From: Ignavibacteriales bacterium
Lineage (GTDB): Bacteria; Bacteroidota; Ignavibacteria; Ignavibacteriales; Ignavibacteriaceae
Length of the DNA stretch: 64,000 nucleotides
Assembly (NCBI GenBank): GCA_015709675.1
Contig: CP054182.1
Location: 3,637,448 to 3,701,447, forward strand
Direction: 5' to 3'
Shown piece by piece: positions 47,024 to 57,227 of this stretch (position 1 is its first letter; every line of letters begins with the position of its first letter). Position numbers and translations under genes: made by a program. The notes under the pieces were generated by a model, which was given only the letters and a program-made list of their open reading frames with translations, was not told the origin of the DNA and did not search any database.

Positions 47024-47341
47024 CTATAAGAAACCAAGTTCAACCATGGCCACCTCACTCATCATATCTTTTGACCAGGGGGGGCTCCAGGTGATTTCAA
47101 TTTTTACATCGGTGATGCCCTCAATGGTGCGCAGTTTGCTCTCCACTTCTTTGGGAAGTGTTTCAGCAACGGGACACATCGGGGATGTAAGCGTCATGAT
47201 AACAGTCAGCTTTTTATCTTCGTCAAAACGGAGCTGATAAATCAGCCCGAGTTCCCAGATATCCACCGGAATTTCAGGATCGTAACAGCTTTTAAGCACC
47301 GCTATTACTTTGTCTTTCAGAATTTCAGTTTCGTCACTCAT
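47024..47341 (-). CDS. sufT: SufT-like DUF59/MIP18-family Fe-S assembly factor
   Basis: 105 aa, a single DUF59 domain with CYDPEIPVDIWELGLIYQL and the conserved Cys in TSPMCPVAETLP, ending SEVAMVELGFL. SufT proteins help mature Fe-S proteins and recur in suf operons. It starts 1 bp after sufU, indicating co-transcription. Confidence 0.9.
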   Translation of the reverse strand: MSDETEILKDKVIAVLKSCYDPEIPVDIWELGLIYQLRFDEDKKLTVIMTLTSPMCPVAETLPKEVESKLRTIEGITDVKIEITWSPPWSKDMMSEVAMVELGFL

Positions 47342-47342
47342 A

Positions 47343-47798
47343 TTATTCAGTTATGACTTTTTCTTGTTCGTTTTTAATTGCGGCTATCAGCGTATGCCAG
47401 GCAAGTGAGGCACACTTGACTCTCATGGGAAATTCCTTTACTCCCTCAAGCACAGCAAGTTTGCCAAGCTGTTCACGGTCAGAATCAGTTACGGTATTGC
47501 CCATGACAAGTGCATGAAACCGGTCAAAATCCTTCTGCACTTCCTCAACGGTCCTGCCTTTGACGAAAGCAGTCATCAGAGAAGCGGATGATTTTGATAT
47601 GGCGCATCCGTTACCCTGGAATGATATATCCTTAATGATGCCGTCTTCAACCGAAAGGAAAATTTCAACCTGGTCTCCGCAGAGAGGGTTATGCCCTTCG
47701 GCGTGATTGGTATAAAACGGCAGTATTTTGTAATTACGCGGATCCTTATAGTGATCCAGGATTACCTGCTGGTAAAGTTCCCTGAGCTCGGGATTCAT
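47343..47798 (-). CDS. sufU: Fe-S scaffold / sulfur relay protein SufU
   Basis: 151 aa IscU-like fold. Zinc and sulfur-accepting residues are C40 and D42 (NPLCGDQ), C65 (GNGCAISKS) and C129 (VKCASLAW), with the SufU-type 18-20 residue insertion before C129. Accepts persulfide from SufS and passes it to SufBCD. Its ATG overlaps the sufS stop by one base (TAATG). Confidence 0.93.
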   Translation of the reverse strand: MNPELRELYQQVILDHYKDPRNYKILPFYTNHAEGHNPLCGDQVEIFLSVEDGIIKDISFQGNGCAISKSSASLMTAFVKGRTVEEVQKDFDRFHALVMGNTVTDSDREQLGKLAVLEGVKEFPMRVKCASLAWHTLIAAIKNEQEKVITE

Positions 47799-49069
47799 TA
47801 TTTAAACACCTCGAAAACTTTTTGAAGAGATTGAGCAAAATAATCAATCTCCTCCTTTGTGTTATAAAAACCCAGCGACAGCCGTGCCGTTGCCGGAACT
47901 CCAAGCCGCTTCATTACCGGCTGAGCACAATGATGACCGGTGCGGATGGCAACCCCCTCAAGATCAAGGATGGTGCCGGTATCATGCGGATGAATGCCCT
48001 CAAGCTGGAATGAATAGACACTGCTGCGCACTTTGGGCTCACCCAGCAGTTTTACTCCGGGTATTTTCCGTAATACTTCACCGGTATATACCAGCAGAGA
48101 ATTCTCATAATTCTGAATCGCGTCAAAGCCGATTTTCTCTATATAATCCAGCGCCGGTCCCATACCGATTACCCCTTCAATATTCGGGGTACCCGCTTCA
48201 AACTTATAGGGGAGTTCGTTATAGGTTGTTTTTTCAAATGAAACGGAAGCAATCATATCCCCCCCGCCCTGATACGGAGGCATTTTCTCAAGCAGTTCTT
48301 TTCTTCCGTAAAGAACACCCACTCCGGTCGGAGCGTAAAGTTTGTGCGCGGAGAAAACGAAGAAATCACAGCCAAGAGCACGGACGTCAACCGGCTGATG
48401 CTGCACAGACTGAGCGCCGTCAAGCAGAACCGGTATTCCCCGTTCTTTTGCGGCCCGGATAATTTCTTCAACCGGATTGACCGTTCCGAGTGCATTAGAA
48501 ACATGCACAACCGAAATAAACTTTGTCCGGTCAGATAGAAGCGAATGGAAATGATCCATATCAAGATCACCATTGTCATCCATTCTGATAACCTTCAGTA
48601 TTGCTTTTTTCTCCTCACAAAGCATCTGCCAGGGGACGATATTGGAGTGATGCTCCAGCCATGAGATGATGATCTCATCCCCTTCCTGTATATATTTCCT
48701 GCCGTAGGAATGAGCCACCAGATTTATTGCCTCTGTGGTGCCTCTGGTAAAGATAATTTCTTTTGAGGAAGATGCATTCAGATAGGATGCAACCTGCTCT
48801 CTCACCCCTTCATATTCAAGAGTTGCCTTCTGGCTGAGCAGATGCACACCCCTGTGTATATTGGCATTAGTCGCTGAATAATATTCAGCTATCTTGTCTA
48901 TCACACACTGCGGCTTCTGGGTTGAAGCAGCGTTATCAAGATACACAAGCGGCTTGCCGTGCACTTCGGTCTGCAGGATCGGAAAATCTTTTCTGATCTC
49001 ATAGACATTAAACGCGGATGCAGCAGTCTGCTTATCCTTTAGAGCACCAGAGGCATTTACTGAAGACAT
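47798..49069 (-). CDS. sufS: Cysteine desulfurase SufS
   Basis: 423 aa PLP enzyme taking sulfur from cysteine. PLP lysine in FSAHKLYAPTGVGVLYG; active-site cysteine in AIRTGHHCAQPVMKRLG on the short group-II loop; N-terminal PLVYLDNAASTQKP is diagnostic. Works with SufU, encoded next. The N-terminus is preceded by about 20 extra residues (SSVNASGALKDKQT). Confidence 0.95.
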   Translation of the reverse strand: MSSVNASGALKDKQTAASAFNVYEIRKDFPILQTEVHGKPLVYLDNAASTQKPQCVIDKIAEYYSATNANIHRGVHLLSQKATLEYEGVREQVASYLNASSSKEIIFTRGTTEAINLVAHSYGRKYIQEGDEIIISWLEHHSNIVPWQMLCEEKKAILKVIRMDDNGDLDMDHFHSLLSDRTKFISVVHVSNALGTVNPVEEIIRAAKERGIPVLLDGAQSVQHQPVDVRALGCDFFVFSAHKLYAPTGVGVLYGRKELLEKMPPYQGGGDMIASVSFEKTTYNELPYKFEAGTPNIEGVIGMGPALDYIEKIGFDAIQNYENSLLVYTGEVLRKIPGVKLLGEPKVRSSVYSFQLEGIHPHDTGTILDLEGVAIRTGHHCAQPVMKRLGVPATARLSLGFYNTKEEIDYFAQSLQKVFEVFK

Positions 49070-49071
49070 GA

Positions 49072-50379
49072 TTATGATAACCTTGCAGCTATTTTAGCTT
49101 CGAGATAGTCACGCAGATCTTCAAACTTCATCCGGTCAACCAGATCATCAGCAAAAGCGTTAATAAGAATCGAACGGGCAAGCTGATCACCGATTCCGCG
49201 AGCTTTTAGATAAAAGAGCGACTCTTCACTGAGCTGTCCGACGGTTGCACCGTGGGTACATTTTACGTCATCAGCGAAAATCTCAAGCTGCGGTTTGGTA
49301 TCAATCAGGGCCTCTTCACTCAGCAGGATGGTTTTGTTTTCCTGGAATGCATTGGTCTTCTGTGCATCCTGGCGAACCATTACCTTGCCGTTAAATACTC
49401 CGCGCGCTTTGCCGTCGAGCACTCCTTTATATAACTCATGGCTCTGGCAGTGGGGCATTGCGTGATCAATCATCGTATGATTATCAATAAGCTGTGTGCC
49501 GCCTGCAATAAAAAGTCCGTTAAGTGTTCCCTCTGAATTGGGGCCGGTGAAGCGAGTGCTCATGTTGGTTCTTCCGATGGCAGAACCAAGCGCGATATTC
49601 AATGAAGTGTAGCGGGAGCTCCCCTCCTGTGTTACTTCAACATTGTTGATGTAATAGGAATTCAGATTCTCTTCCTGAATCAGAATGTGACTAACCGAGG
49701 CATTTTCAGCGGTATATATTTCAGTCACGCCGTTGGTGAATGATGAGGTTTCATCAAGACCAGCATAGGTTTCAATCAGATCCAGTTCAGCACCCTGCTC
49801 AGCAACAATCAGGTTGCGGGGGCTAACCAGCAGATTTTCCGCATTCTTCTTAACGTAGATAATTCTGACCGGCTTTTCTGCAGCGACATTTTTTCCGATG
49901 TGGATAAAAAGTCCCTCAGCAACGAAAGAAGTGTTTAGCGCGGCAAAGATATTGCCTTTCAGATCAGCTGTTTTATTAAAATAGGTTTCAGCGGCAGAAA
50001 TCTTCTCCGTAAACGCCTCTTTTATGGTGGTGATTGTTACTCCTTTAAGAGAACTAAAATCACCTGAAAGCTCATGATTCAGTTTACCATTAACAAAGAC
50101 GATATTAAGATATTTGTCAATGTTATAAAAGAACTTCTGCAGTTCAGATATTCCGACCGGTGCAGCAACAGCTTCTGTGGTGAATTTCCTTCCGGTGATC
50201 GGGGTGATATTGGTGTACTTCCATTCTTCATCCTTCACCGTTGGAACGCGCAGCGAAAGAAACTCTTCCAGCGAGGCTTTGCGCACCTGATGGAATTCCG
50301 ACTTACTTTCACCGTTCATTCCGGCCTCAGCCGTCAGAAAGCTGTTTTTCAGCAGCTCTTTAAAATCTGTTTTTTCCAT
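49072..50379 (-). CDS. sufD: Fe-S assembly protein SufD
   Basis: 435 aa, the SufB-paralogous partner of the SufBC2D scaffold. A right-handed beta-helix core with PHCQSHELYKGVLDGKARGV and the C-terminal KCTHGATVGQLSEESLFYLK motif carrying the conserved Cys/His pair. Situated between sufC and sufS as in most Bacteroidota suf operons. Confidence 0.95.
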   Translation of the reverse strand: MEKTDFKELLKNSFLTAEAGMNGESKSEFHQVRKASLEEFLSLRVPTVKDEEWKYTNITPITGRKFTTEAVAAPVGISELQKFFYNIDKYLNIVFVNGKLNHELSGDFSSLKGVTITTIKEAFTEKISAAETYFNKTADLKGNIFAALNTSFVAEGLFIHIGKNVAAEKPVRIIYVKKNAENLLVSPRNLIVAEQGAELDLIETYAGLDETSSFTNGVTEIYTAENASVSHILIQEENLNSYYINNVEVTQEGSSRYTSLNIALGSAIGRTNMSTRFTGPNSEGTLNGLFIAGGTQLIDNHTMIDHAMPHCQSHELYKGVLDGKARGVFNGKVMVRQDAQKTNAFQENKTILLSEEALIDTKPQLEIFADDVKCTHGATVGQLSEESLFYLKARGIGDQLARSILINAFADDLVDRMKFEDLRDYLEAKIAARLS

Positions 50380-50398
50380 ATATATAACTGTCTTCCTC

Positions 50399-51163
50399 TT
50401 AACCCATCACGAATTCTTCGATATGATCTTTCACCCAGTCATATCCTTTGTCTTCAAGTTCAAGAGCAAGGCCTTTGCCGCCTGATTTAATAATGCGTCC
50501 CTGATAGAGCACATGCACAAAATCAGGCACAATGTAATTCAGCAGGCGCTGATAGTGGGTAACCACGATGAATGAATTCTCTGGTGACTTAAGAGTGTTA
50601 ACGCCGGTTGCAACAATACGGAGCGCATCAATATCAAGCCCTGAATCTGTTTCATCAAGAATGCCGAGTTTCGGCTCGAGCACCGCCATCTGGAAAATTT
50701 CATTTCTTTTCTTCTCACCGCCTGAGAATCCTTCATTCACTGAACGGCTGAGCAGATCCTGCTTCAGTTCAACAAGCGCCATTTTTTTCTTAATGTGAGC
50801 AAGAAACTCAACTGCATCAAGGGGTTCCTCTCCGCGGTATTTTTTAATTTCATTAAGTGCATTCTTCAGCAGATTGGTGTTTGAGACACCCGGAATTTCG
50901 ACCGGGTACTGAAACGCAAGAAATACACCTTCTCTTGCCCTGTCTTCAGGAGAAAGGTCAAGCAGGTTTTTTCCGTTGAAGATCACTTCACCTTCTGTTA
51001 CTTCATATTCTTTGCGTCCTGCAAGTACCGAAGCAAGGGTGCTTTTCCCCGAGCCGTTCGGTCCCATAATTGCGTGCACTTCACCTTTATTAATTTTCAG
51101 GTTGATGCCTTTTAATATCTCTTTGCCCTCAATGCTTACTCTGAGGTTTTTAATTTCGATCAT
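50399..51163 (-). CDS. sufC: Fe-S assembly ATPase SufC
   Basis: 254 aa from ATG 51163 (AAGGA site upstream; the longer start adds seven residues without support). ABC ATPase: Walker A GPNGSGKST at 34-42, signature FSGGEKKRNE, Walker B LGILDETDSGLDID. Powers conformational change of the SufB-SufD scaffold. Confidence 0.96.
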   Translation of the reverse strand: MIEIKNLRVSIEGKEILKGINLKINKGEVHAIMGPNGSGKSTLASVLAGRKEYEVTEGEVIFNGKNLLDLSPEDRAREGVFLAFQYPVEIPGVSNTNLLKNALNEIKKYRGEEPLDAVEFLAHIKKKMALVELKQDLLSRSVNEGFSGGEKKRNEIFQMAVLEPKLGILDETDSGLDIDALRIVATGVNTLKSPENSFIVVTHYQRLLNYIVPDFVHVLYQGRIIKSGGKGLALELEDKGYDWVKDHIEEFVMG

Positions 51164-51194
51164 TGCTGTTTCCTTATTTTTCAAAATGTATATA

Positions 51195-52643
51195 TTAACC
51201 TACGCTGCCTTCAAGGCTCACGCTCAGGAGTTTCTGCGCTTCAACGGCAAATTCCATCGGCAGTTCTCTGAAGACTTCCTTACAGTAGCCGTTTACGATC
51301 ATGTTAACTGCATCTTCATTAGAAAGGCCTCTCTGATTCAGATAAAAAATCTGATCTTCGCCAATTTTTGAAGTGGTTGCTTCATGCTCTACTGTTGCTG
51401 TAGGGTTGTTAATTTCAAGATAGGGGAAAGTATGCGCGCCGCAGCGGTCTCCGATAAGAAGTGAGTCGCACTGAGAATAGTTTCTGGCACTTTTTGCTTT
51501 CTTGCCGACACGGACCAGTCCGCGGTAAGTATTATTGCTTCTTCCGGCTGATATACCTTTAGAGACAATGGTACTGCGGGTATTATTGCCAAGATGAATC
51601 ATCTTGGTTCCGGTATCTGCCTGCTGATAGTTATTGGTAACCGCAACGGAATAAAACTCTCCGATTGAGTTATCCCCCTGCAGAACGCAGCTCGGATATT
51701 TCCAGGTGATGGCTGAACCTGTCTCAACCTGAGTCCAGGAGATTTTTGAGTTAACACCTTTGCAGAGTCCGCGTTTGGTCACAAAGTTATAAATACCGCC
51801 TTTGCCTTCTTTATCACCGGCATACCAGTTCTGTATGGTGGAGTATTTAATTTCAGCATTGTCAAGAGCAACCAGTTCAACAACGGCTGCGTGGAGCTGA
51901 TTTTCATCACGGCGGGGGGCAGTGCATCCTTCCAGATAGCTTACATAACTTCCCTCTTCAGCCACAATCAGCGTTCTTTCAAACTGACCGGTGTTGCTTG
52001 CGTTAATGCGGAAGTAGGTGCTCAGTTCCATCGGGCAGCGCACGCCTTTTGGTATATATGCAAAAGAGCCGTCGGTAAAGACTGCGCTGTTGAGCGCTGC
52101 GTAGTAGTTATCGGTAGCGGGAACAACCGAGCCGATATATTTCTTAATAAGATCGGGATGCTCTCTGATTGCCTCGGAAATTGAACCGAAGATAATTCCA
52201 AGCTCTTTCAGTTTTTCCTTAAAGGTAGTAGCAACCGACACGCTGTCAAACACCGCGTCAACGGCCACACCGGCGAGCGCTTTCTGCTCTTCAATAGGAA
52301 TACCCAGTTTGTTGAACGTTGCCAGGATTTCCGGATCAACTTCATCAAGACTGTTTAATTTCTTAATATTCTTTGGTGCTGAGTAATAAATGATATCCTG
52401 AAAATTAACCGGAGGATAATCAACATTCGGCCATTTAGGCTCTTTCATCGTGAGCCACTGGCGGTATGCCTTCAGGCGCCACTCAAGCATCCATTCCGGT
52501 TCCTCCTTTTTGGAGGAAATGAGGCGGATAATGTCCTCATTCAGTCCTTTTGGTGCCTCATCGGTCTCGACATCGGTAACGAATCCGTACTTGTACTCTT
52601 GATTCGCTAATTCTTCAATTTCGTTAACTTCTGTAGAACTCAT
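51195..52643 (-). CDS. sufB: Fe-S assembly scaffold SufB
   Basis: 482 aa from ATG 52643; the twelve extra upstream residues are basic and untypical. Contains [14 protein letters not shown], the [20 protein letters not shown] core and the C-terminal [20 protein letters not shown] with the histidine used in cluster assembly. First gene of the operon, just downstream of a consensus promoter. Confidence 0.96.
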   Translation of the reverse strand: MSSTEVNEIEELANQEYKYGFVTDVETDEAPKGLNEDIIRLISSKKEEPEWMLEWRLKAYRQWLTMKEPKWPNVDYPPVNFQDIIYYSAPKNIKKLNSLDEVDPEILATFNKLGIPIEEQKALAGVAVDAVFDSVSVATTFKEKLKELGIIFGSISEAIREHPDLIKKYIGSVVPATDNYYAALNSAVFTDGSFAYIPKGVRCPMELSTYFRINASNTGQFERTLIVAEEGSYVSYLEGCTAPRRDENQLHAAVVELVALDNAEIKYSTIQNWYAGDKEGKGGIYNFVTKRGLCKGVNSKISWTQVETGSAITWKYPSCVLQGDNSIGEFYSVAVTNNYQQADTGTKMIHLGNNTRSTIVSKGISAGRSNNTYRGLVRVGKKAKSARNYSQCDSLLIGDRCGAHTFPYLEINNPTATVEHEATTSKIGEDQIFYLNQRGLSNEDAVNMIVNGYCKEVFRELPMEFAVEAQKLLSVSLEGSVG

Positions 52644-52676
52644 TCGCTTTTCTCTGACTTTTCCATTTTTGTGATA

Positions 52677-52708
52677 CAAACTTAGTCAATCTATACAAAA
52701 AAGTCAAG
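52677..52708 (-). promoter_or_regulatory. Bacteroidetes-type promoter of the suf operon
   Basis: On the minus strand: CTTG (52708-52705, inside CTTGACT), 20 nt, then TAAGTTTG (52684-52677), 33 nt before the sufB ATG. The octamer and spacing are the same as at greA. Confidence 0.7.
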
Positions 52709-52809
52709 ATTGAATCAGAAAGTTCCCGAATCAAGTGAGAATTGTGAATTATGAAGTATGAAATCCCGGGTATCCGCCGTCTTTGAAGCCAGGGAAAGGT
52801 ATGAACCAT

Positions 52810-53275
52810 CCTTTCATGTTATTCCCGACCATCCCAATTCCGGTGTCCGACCACCCCTCCCCTCGACCCCCTCGACTCCGCTCGGGGACCAATCGCTCGG
52901 GGGCCATCCATCCCGGTGTCCGAGCGGAGTCGAGGACCATCCATCCCGGTGTCCGAGCGGAGTCGAGGACCACCGGGCACCTCCCCACCCAGTGTCCGAG
53001 CGGAGCCGAGGACCACCGGAGAACCATCCCAATCCCGGTGTCCGAGCACCCCTCCCCTCGACCCCCTCGACTCCGCTCGGGGACCAATCGCTAGAGGACC
53101 ATCCATTCCGGTGTCCGTACATCTCCTCCCGGTGTCCGAGCGGAGTCGAGGACCACCGGGCACCTCTCCATCCAGTGTCCGAACACCCCTCCCCTCGACT
53201 CCGCTCGGGGACCAATCGCTCGGGGAACAGCCCCTTCCGGCGTCCGAGCAGAGCCGAGGACCACCGGGAATATGT
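52810..53275. repeat. Cluster of palindromic CCGAGCGGAGTCGAGG repeats in both orientations
   Basis: At least five units of GTGTCCGAGCGGAGTCGAGG with ACCA tails (about 52917, 52950, 52993, 53133, 53240) and three inverse units CTCGACTCCGCTCGGGGACC (about 52875, 53069, 53195), each inverse unit followed by AATCGCT. Linkers such as CATCCATCCCGGT and CCGGGCACCTC also repeat. Long open frames run through on both strands, but all are low-complexity products of the repeat (PSGVEDH, SRGPP and similar) and I do not call them genes. The cluster separates divergent sufB and the histidine kinase. Confidence 0.85.
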
Positions 53276-53426
53276 TTCACTTTCTGAATACTCAAGATTT
53301 TTTATCCAATTTCTGTAATATGTTTTATATTAGCATATCATTATGTAATTTTTACAGATTTCCAGCGGGCTTGAACTGGGTTTTACAGGTAGGTAGGGAA
53401 ACATTTAATTAATTATTACTGAAACC

Positions 53427-56400
53427 ATGACGCTGTCTGCTGGTTCTGAAAATATTTCCCATTTAAACGGAGCTAACAACGGGTATCCCTCCGAAAGGGT
53501 GTTTATTGCTAATTCTTCTCGGATAATTACCTGGTTAAGTTCTGAATTCTGTAAACTCGCGGGCTTCGATTCACGGAAGATAACCGGCAAATCGCTTGCC
53601 GAGGCGGCTGAAATATCAACTGGCTCCCCCTTTTCTTCTCTATTTAGCTGGGCTTCCGACGGCACACAGCAGCCAGAGATGGAAATTATCTTCCCTGTGC
53701 CGGACAGGTCTGTACAAATAAGTTTCTCCAAACATCTCCGCTTAGGGGAAGATGACCGTCTTACAGAAATTATTATTTGCGGTAAAAGTATTACAAATCA
53801 GGCACTTGGTTTAGAGAGCAGTCTTGGTTTCCGTCTAATTGAGTTATTAAAATCGAATCCCGCCTCATTATACACATTTTACCTTAAGGATGGGGTTCCG
53901 CATCTGAATTTTGTTAACGATCATATCGTTAAGTCGCTTGGGTACAGTGCTGACCAGCTGCTTGATAATTTCAGTTTCTGGATTGAGCATGTGCACCCTG
54001 AAGATCGCCCGAGGCTCAAGAAAAACTTTCAGGAAAATTATATTGCTCCCAAGGTCGGGTCTGTAAACGAAACTGAATACCGTTTCCTGGATGCCTGGGG
54101 CAACTACCGCTGGCTTTTTAACCGTCAACAGATTGTAGCCGAGAGAGATGGCGGTTATGATGTGAGCTGCATCTGGATGGACATCACAAAGCAGAAAGAA
54201 GAGCAGGATGCTCTGGAAAATCACTCCCGCCTCAGGCAGATTGTTGAAAATCTTGATATGTTCTTCTGGCTTTCTTCAGCAGACAGAAAACAGCTCCTGT
54301 ATATATCAGAAAATCTCTACCATACCTTCGGCATTCCGGTAAAACAAAATCCCGGCAAACTGAGTTTACACTTTCTGCTCTCTACGGTTATTCCTGGAGA
54401 CCGGGAAAAAGCCAGGAATGCATTTAAGAATTTCCGGAATGGAAAATCATTGGGAGATGAGTTCCGTACCATCACTAAAGAAAACAAGATCATCTGGCTC
54501 CGTATTGAATCATTCCCGGTGTATAATGATAAAAATGAAATTATCCGGTACGCGGGTATTGCAAGAAATATCACACAGGAAAAATTCAACGAGCAGCATC
54601 TCATTGAAGCTCGTGAGCAGTATCAGGCAGTCTTTGAAGGCTCACCTCAGGGAATTATAGCCGCCGATATCGAAACACAGTTGTTTGTATTCGTCAATCC
54701 GGAAATGACCCGTCTGTTCGGATATACAGAAGAAGAATTCAGTAATATGACTCCGGTAAATCTGCACCGGCCAGAAGATCTGCCAAAAGTGATGGAACAG
54801 TTCATCGCTCTGGCGGAAAACAGAATAAGTATCGCCTCAGTGATCCCCTGTCTCAGAAAAGACGGTTCCATTTTTTACGCTGATATCAACACGCGCCATG
54901 TTACCCTTGCGGGTAAAAAAGTAATGATTGGATTTTTTGTTGATGTAACTCCACGCGAGGAAAACAGACAAAAGATAATTGAACTGAATGAACGTATGCT
55001 GCTTGCCAACAAAGCCGCCCATATTGGCATCTGGGAGTGGGATATTAACAGCGATAAAGTATATTTTGATGATACCATGCACAGGATATACGGCACCTCC
55101 CCTGAAACATTCCAGGGTAGCATGGAAAACTGGATGTCCTTTATTTTACAAAATGGGAACAGCTCAGAAAGCAGCCGCGGCTCTCTTCTGACCGGCAGCA
55201 GCGGAAGCGCTTCAGAGTTCAGCATCCGGAATACGGACGGAAGAATCAGATATATACGGGCAGTAGGCGCGGTAACTCCGGAAGAATCCGGCAAGTCAGG
55301 ACATATCTTCGGTGTGCATATTGATATTACTGATCAAAAGCTCGCCGAGCAGGAAAAACTTCTGAGTGAACAGCGGTATAGTTCACTTGTCAATGAATTC
55401 CACTTCGGTGTTATAATTCACGGCAGCACCGGTGAACTGCTTTATTACAATTCTGAAGCAGAAAGTCTTATCGGTATGCCATTAGAGAAGATTAAAGATT
55501 TCAACCCTTCAGAACCCATGATTGTTCTCAAAACCGGTAATGGCGATAAAATAGAACCGGAAAATTATCCTTTCAATCTGGTAATAAGAACGGGAAAGGA
55601 AATAAAGAATACCACTTATGAGCTTAACAATCTTATAACCGGCAAAAGATACTGGATACGGCTGCATGCATATCCTCAGTTTGACGCGGGCAACGCACTT
55701 AAGCAGGTTGTGGTAACATTTGTAAACATTACTGATCTGATTGAGACGGAACAAGAACTGCAGAGAAGTGAGGCCGTACTGCGCCGGACACAGGAACTTG
55801 CTAAAGTCGGCGGGTTTGAGTGGAGTGCTGACACCAATACGATGTACTGGACGGATGAAATGTACGCAATTCATGACATGACACCGGGTGAATTCCCTCC
55901 CGGCTCCCCGCAGCATATTGAGGCAAGTCTGGCATGTTACCCGCCGGAAGAATTACAAAAAATTACCAGTGCAATGAATGCTATTCTGACTGACGGAACC
56001 CCCTACGATCTGGTAATGAGTTTTACAACTCCGGCTGGTAACGAAAAATGGATTCGTGCGGCAGCAACTGCCGCCATGAAAGATGGGAAAATCAGCAGAA
56101 TAACCGGACACATGATGGATGTTACCATCGGCAGAAAATCTGAAATGAATTTAGTAAAGCTGTCACGGGCAGTATTGCAGAGTCCGGTTTCGGTTATTAT
56201 AACCGACCCTGATGGCATTGTTGAGTTTGTTAATCCGCGTTTCACCGAGGTTACCGGATACTCCGAGGAGGAAATTCTTGGCAGAAAACCCGCTATACTT
56301 GAACATGAGTTTTTTTCAAAAGATATTTATAATGAAATCCGGGAAACCATAAACACAGGAAAAGACTGGAAAGGGGAACTGCTTAACCGGAAAAAAGACG

Positions 56401-57227
56401 GCTCACTTTACTGGGAAAGTACTTATATATCTCCGGTGCTTAATCCGGAAGGAGACATCATCAATGTTATTTCAGTCGGTGAAGATATAACTGAGCGCAA
56501 GAAAAACATTGAAGAGCTGATAACCGCAAAGGTAAAAGCAGAAGAAATGAGCAAGCTCAAATCAAGTTTTCTTGCCAATATGAGCCATGAACTCCGCACC
56601 CCTCTTGTAGCAATTAACGGATTTGCAGAAATACTTGCGGAAGAAACCAGCGGGGAACTGAATAAAATGGCTGTCGGTATCCTGCGGGGAGGAAGGCGTC
56701 TTTCAGAAACACTGAATCTTATACTTGATCTTGCCAAGATTGAGTCGGGAGCAATGCAGCTTTCACCGCAAAAGCTGGATGTTTGCGCTGAGACCAGAGA
56801 AGCAGCGGAACTTTTCAGAGCTGAAGCAGAAAAGAAAGGTCTCCGTTACGAGGTCTTCTGCCCGGATGAAAAATTATTCCTGAAGGTTGATCCCAAAGTT
56901 CTCAGATCAGCAATAAACAATCTGATTAATAATGCCATTAAATATACATCAACCGGCAGTCTGGAAGTACGGCTTATATACAAGGAACCGGGTGCAATGA
57001 TTCTGACCGTAAAAGATACCGGCATCGGTATAGATCAGGCACATCATGAAAGTATATTTGAAGAATTCCGTCAGGTGAGTGAGGGGCATGGACGAAATTT
57101 CGAAGGAACAGGGCTCGGACTTTCAATTGTTAAAAAACTGATAATCGCGCACGGGGGCACCATCACGGTTGAAAGTGAACCTGGCAAAGGAAGCACATTT
57201 ACGGTAACCCTCCCTTCGCATGAGTAA
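53427..57227 (+). CDS. Cytosolic multi-PAS sensor histidine kinase
   Basis: 1266 aa without membrane segments. Seven or eight consecutive PAS/PAC modules fill about 10-1030 (for example DITKQKEEQ, FVDVTPREEN, VHIDITDQKLAEQ and SVGEDITERKKN mark PAC ends). HisKA follows with the phosphorylated His near residue 1054 in NMSHELRTPL. HATPase_c has the N box NNLINNAIKYT, DTGIGID and GTGLGLSIVKKL. There is no receiver domain, and no response regulator gene adjoins, so its partner lies elsewhere. The ligand of the PAS modules is unknown. Confidence 0.93.
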   Translation: MTLSAGSENISHLNGANNGYPSERVFIANSSRIITWLSSEFCKLAGFDSRKITGKSLAEAAEISTGSPFSSLFSWASDGTQQPEMEIIFPVPDRSVQISFSKHLRLGEDDRLTEIIICGKSITNQALGLESSLGFRLIELLKSNPASLYTFYLKDGVPHLNFVNDHIVKSLGYSADQLLDNFSFWIEHVHPEDRPRLKKNFQENYIAPKVGSVNETEYRFLDAWGNYRWLFNRQQIVAERDGGYDVSCIWMDITKQKEEQDALENHSRLRQIVENLDMFFWLSSADRKQLLYISENLYHTFGIPVKQNPGKLSLHFLLSTVIPGDREKARNAFKNFRNGKSLGDEFRTITKENKIIWLRIESFPVYNDKNEIIRYAGIARNITQEKFNEQHLIEAREQYQAVFEGSPQGIIAADIETQLFVFVNPEMTRLFGYTEEEFSNMTPVNLHRPEDLPKVMEQFIALAENRISIASVIPCLRKDGSIFYADINTRHVTLAGKKVMIGFFVDVTPREENRQKIIELNERMLLANKAAHIGIWEWDINSDKVYFDDTMHRIYGTSPETFQGSMENWMSFILQNGNSSESSRGSLLTGSSGSASEFSIRNTDGRIRYIRAVGAVTPEESGKSGHIFGVHIDITDQKLAEQEKLLSEQRYSSLVNEFHFGVIIHGSTGELLYYNSEAESLIGMPLEKIKDFNPSEPMIVLKTGNGDKIEPENYPFNLVIRTGKEIKNTTYELNNLITGKRYWIRLHAYPQFDAGNALKQVVVTFVNITDLIETEQELQRSEAVLRRTQELAKVGGFEWSADTNTMYWTDEMYAIHDMTPGEFPPGSPQHIEASLACYPPEELQKITSAMNAILTDGTPYDLVMSFTTPAGNEKWIRAAATAAMKDGKISRITGHMMDVTIGRKSEMNLVKLSRAVLQSPVSVIITDPDGIVEFVNPRFTEVTGYSEEEILGRKPAILEHEFFSKDIYNEIRETINTGKDWKGELLNRKKDGSLYWESTYISPVLNPEGDIINVISVGEDITERKKNIEELITAKVKAEEMSKLKSSFLANMSHELRTPLVAINGFAEILAEETSGELNKMAVGILRGGRRLSETLNLILDLAKIESGAMQLSPQKLDVCAETREAAELFRAEAEKKGLRYEVFCPDEKLFLKVDPKVLRSAINNLINNAIKYTSTGSLEVRLIYKEPGAMILTVKDTGIGIDQAHHESIFEEFRQVSEGHGRNFEGTGLGLSIVKKLIIAHGGTITVESEPGKGSTFTVTLPSHE

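Noticed and set aside
47857-48462. 201-aa ORF opposite sufS
   Set aside because: Antisense to an unmistakable cysteine desulfurase with conserved PLP and Cys sites.
52758-53318. Several overlapping long ORFs on both strands (about 100-186 aa) between sufB and the PAS kinase
   Set aside because: All are low-complexity translations of the palindromic repeat cluster, open in several frames at once, with no ribosome site or family match.
53427-57227. Hybrid kinase with a receiver domain
   Set aside because: The protein ends shortly after the HATPase G2 box; no Asp-containing receiver segment follows.
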